Shown here: piece after piece, positions 13,512 to 15,233 of the stretch
Layout: each line of letters begins with the position of its first letter
How positions within the stretch are numbered: position 1 is the stretch's first letter
Source of the DNA: an uncultured Pseudomonadota bacterium
GTDB lineage: Bacteria > Pseudomonadota > Gammaproteobacteria > Burkholderiales > Methylophilaceae
Assembly (NCBI GenBank): GCA_903854305.1
Contig: CAINWC010000311.1
Location: 1 to 15,233 of the forward strand
Direction: 5' to 3'
Length of the DNA stretch: 15,233 nucleotides
Notes under the pieces: model-generated
Database searches by the model: none
Seen by the model: the letters and a program-made list of their open reading frames with translations, nothing else
What the model was told of the DNA's origin: nothing
Made by a program: the position numbers and the translations under genes

Positions 13512-15233
13512 TTATTTTGTTTCGTAATTAAAAAAGCCATCCCAATCGCCTACAGGTGGATTTTGCTTAAAATAGGCAATACGCTTAATATACATTTCAT
13601 AAAGGAAACGCTGTGGTTCAATTTTTTGCAGCTTGATAAATTGCATTTCAGCAAGATCCCAACTTTGGCTGCGATAAAGCTTGAGCGTTTCACGATACAG
13701 TTTTAAATCGTCTTTTGTCGTTTTATCTAATTCAATTTCTGCACAAATCGGTTCAAAAATAGCCACAGGCTTATCTTTACCTTTTACCCGCACGATGTCT
13801 AGCTCTCTATAAGCAAACTCCGGCACTTGCGCTTTGGTAAATTCACTGACTATGATGTGCACACCGTAATTTTTAGTCAGACTTTCTAGCCTAGATCCTA
13901 AATTTACCGCATCGCCCATCACGGTATAGGCCATGCGAAACTCTGAACCCATGTTGCCCACTGTCATTAAGCCAGAATTAAGCCCAACGCCAATATTGAT
14001 AGGTGGCCAGCCTTTGGCGGCAAAATCTTGTTGCAGTTTAACCAAAGCAGTTATCATGCCAATGGCTGCTTGTAGCGCGTGTTTTGCATGGTCTGCATCG
14101 TGCAACGGCGCGCCCCAAAACGCCATAATCGCATCACCCATATATTTGTCAATCGTACCGCGATTATGGTGAATAACGTGCGTCATTGGGGTTAAAAATT
14201 CGTTCATCAATTGCGTTAGCTGCTTTGGATCGAACCCTTCAGAAATAGTCGTGAAGCCGCGAATATCTGAAAAAAGTACGGTCATTTCACGGCTCTCGCC
14301 TTCTAAACTAAATGACTCTGGATTTTTAGCCATTTCATCGACCAGCTCAGGTGGCACATATTGACCAAACAACCTTGCCAACTGGCGCTTGCCGCGTGTT
14401 TCGATAAAAAATCCATAGGACATATTGATAAAATAAATCGAGGCGATCATCACCAACAACGAAGCTAATGGCAACACCAAATTAGCATATTGCCATGCGG
14501 ACAGGTTAAATAGTATCACAACAACTGACGTCACTAAGGTCAATACCGTCGCCCATAGCGGGCTTAAAATAGGCAACATTATCGCCAATAGCAATCCGAC
14601 TAACAGCAGCAATAAAAACTCTGCGCCTAACGTATAAGCGGGATGCTCCTTGATATTATTATCGAGAATACCCGCAATGATATTGGCATGTACCTCGACA
14701 CCAGCATAGATATTTTGCACGGGCGTTGCACGTAAGTCCAACAGACCTGCTGCGGTGGTACCTAGCAACACGATTTTATTTTTCAAAATCGCTGGATTCA
14801 CTTTATTATTCAGCACATCGGTGGCTGAGATATATGAAAAACTGCCTTGAGGGCCACGGTATGGAATGAGCACAGAGACATGCTCATCTACAGGAATACG
14901 ATGATTGCCTAACTTAAGCCATTCAAGCCTTGAGTATTGTTTGCCCCCATCTAAATCCTCAGCGAAGCCTGCCTCTATTTTTTCTGCCCCTAGCGCCAGT
15001 CCTACAACGGCCAATGGCAATGACTCGTACATATTGCGATCATATTTAATTAACAAAGGGACTTTACGCATAATGCCATCTTCATCTGGGTCTATATTAA
15101 AATGTCCCGCTGTTTTAGCATTTTTTTGCAGCACGTCTAAATTTGCAGCAAAACCCGCGGCGTTTTTAAATTCAACATTCTTGCCTTTAAAACTACCTTC
15201 AACAAATGATGGTAGTGGCAGAGCGCCGCTACC
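13512..15233 (-). CDS. CHASE2-domain class III adenylate/guanylate cyclase, 5' partial
   Basis: Membrane-bound receptor cyclase making cAMP (or cGMP) in response to an extracytoplasmic signal. The frame is open to the window edge; 573 residues are visible and the N-terminus is missing. The first about 190 visible residues are the periplasmic CHASE2 sensor, with the GHFNIDPDEDGIMRKVPL stretch and the IVLLGTTAAGLLDLRATP end motif. Three hydrophobic helices follow, at about 200-224, 229-243 and 249-270. The cyclase domain (about 310-495) has the metal aspartates Asp323 (LFSDIRGFT) and Asp367 (YMGDAIMAFWG). Lys363 (DKYMGD) and Asp441 (YTVMGDAVN) fit purine recognition and favour ATP, and Arg448 (NLGSRLE) is the transition-state arginine. 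All catalytic residues appear present. A GTG at 15134 is internal, not the start. Confidence 0.92.
   Translation of the reverse strand, partial: GSGALPLPSFVEGSFKGKNVEFKNAAGFAANLDVLQKNAKTAGHFNIDPDEDGIMRKVPLLIKYDRNMYESLPLAVVGLALGAEKIEAGFAEDLDGGKQYSRLEWLKLGNHRIPVDEHVSVLIPYRGPQGSFSYISATDVLNNKVNPAILKNKIVLLGTTAAGLLDLRATPVQNIYAGVEVHANIIAGILDNNIKEHPAYTLGAEFLLLLLVGLLLAIMLPILSPLWATVLTLVTSVVVILFNLSAWQYANLVLPLASLLVMIASIYFINMSYGFFIETRGKRQLARLFGQYVPPELVDEMAKNPESFSLEGESREMTVLFSDIRGFTTISEGFDPKQLTQLMNEFLTPMTHVIHHNRGTIDKYMGDAIMAFWGAPLHDADHAKHALQAAIGMITALVKLQQDFAAKGWPPINIGVGLNSGLMTVGNMGSEFRMAYTVMGDAVNLGSRLESLTKNYGVHIIVSEFTKAQVPEFAYRELDIVRVKGKDKPVAIFEPICAEIELDKTTKDDLKLYRETLKLYRSQSWDLAEMQFIKLQKIEPQRFLYEMYIKRIAYFKQNPPVGDWDGFFNYETK

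Overview
The window is an accessory polysaccharide (probably O-antigen/LPS) gene cluster joined through an insertion sequence to a chromosomal cyclic-nucleotide signalling block. Protein types, AT-leaning composition and the CHASE2-cyclase neighbourhood suggest a Gram-negative proteobacterium. My best guess is a betaproteobacterium of the methylotroph/Nitrosomonadales kind, but that is inference from style, not a database match.

Left and centre (1-10437, all minus strand, so transcription runs from right to left). The order in transcription direction is: a 26-codon ORF, rfbA, rfbC, wzm, wzt, a CmcI-type methyltransferase, a class I methyltransferase, a large methyltransferase/coiled-coil/glycosyltransferase fusion, a GT2 glycosyltransferase, a GDP-L-fucose synthase-like gene, and an acyltransferase-3 gene that runs off the left edge. 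Six of the junctions overlap or nearly touch, so most of this looks like one operon. RfbA and RfbC supply dTDP-sugar precursors and the Fcl-like enzyme a GDP-deoxyhexose. The glycosyltransferases build the chain, and the methyl- and acyltransferases decorate or cap it. Wzm/Wzt export it by the ABC-transporter route. Wzt carries the C-terminal extension that, in studied systems, recognises a modified chain end. With three methyltransferase domains in the cluster, a methyl-capped, length-controlled polymer is a reasonable hypothesis. rfbB, rfbD and gmd, needed to complete the sugar pathways, are not in the window.

Centre right (about 10440-11973, plus strand). An ISL3-family element with an apparently intact 444-residue transposase lies between the two blocks. 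Its right end is sharp, because it interrupts a host gene at 11973/11974. I could not find a matching left inverted repeat. The non-coding stretch 10438-10608 holds a possible outward promoter and two competing small hairpins upstream of the 26-codon ORF and rfbA.

Right (11974-15233, minus strand). Three genes form a cyclic-nucleotide set: a class III adenylate cyclase with CHASE2 sensor (5' end beyond the window), a metallo-beta-lactamase-fold class II-type cyclic-nucleotide phosphodiesterase, and a protein with two cyclic-nucleotide-binding-like domains. The IS cuts the last of these off in the middle of its second domain. The missing 3' half is not on the other side of the IS, so the element marks a rearrangement or island junction and is not a simple insertion.

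The points most worth a second look are the methyltransferase/coiled-coil/glycosyltransferase fusion with a 53-residue tandem repeat (possible chain-length ruler), the unrecognised 26-codon ORF coupled to rfbA, and the IS-truncated cyclic-nucleotide receptor.
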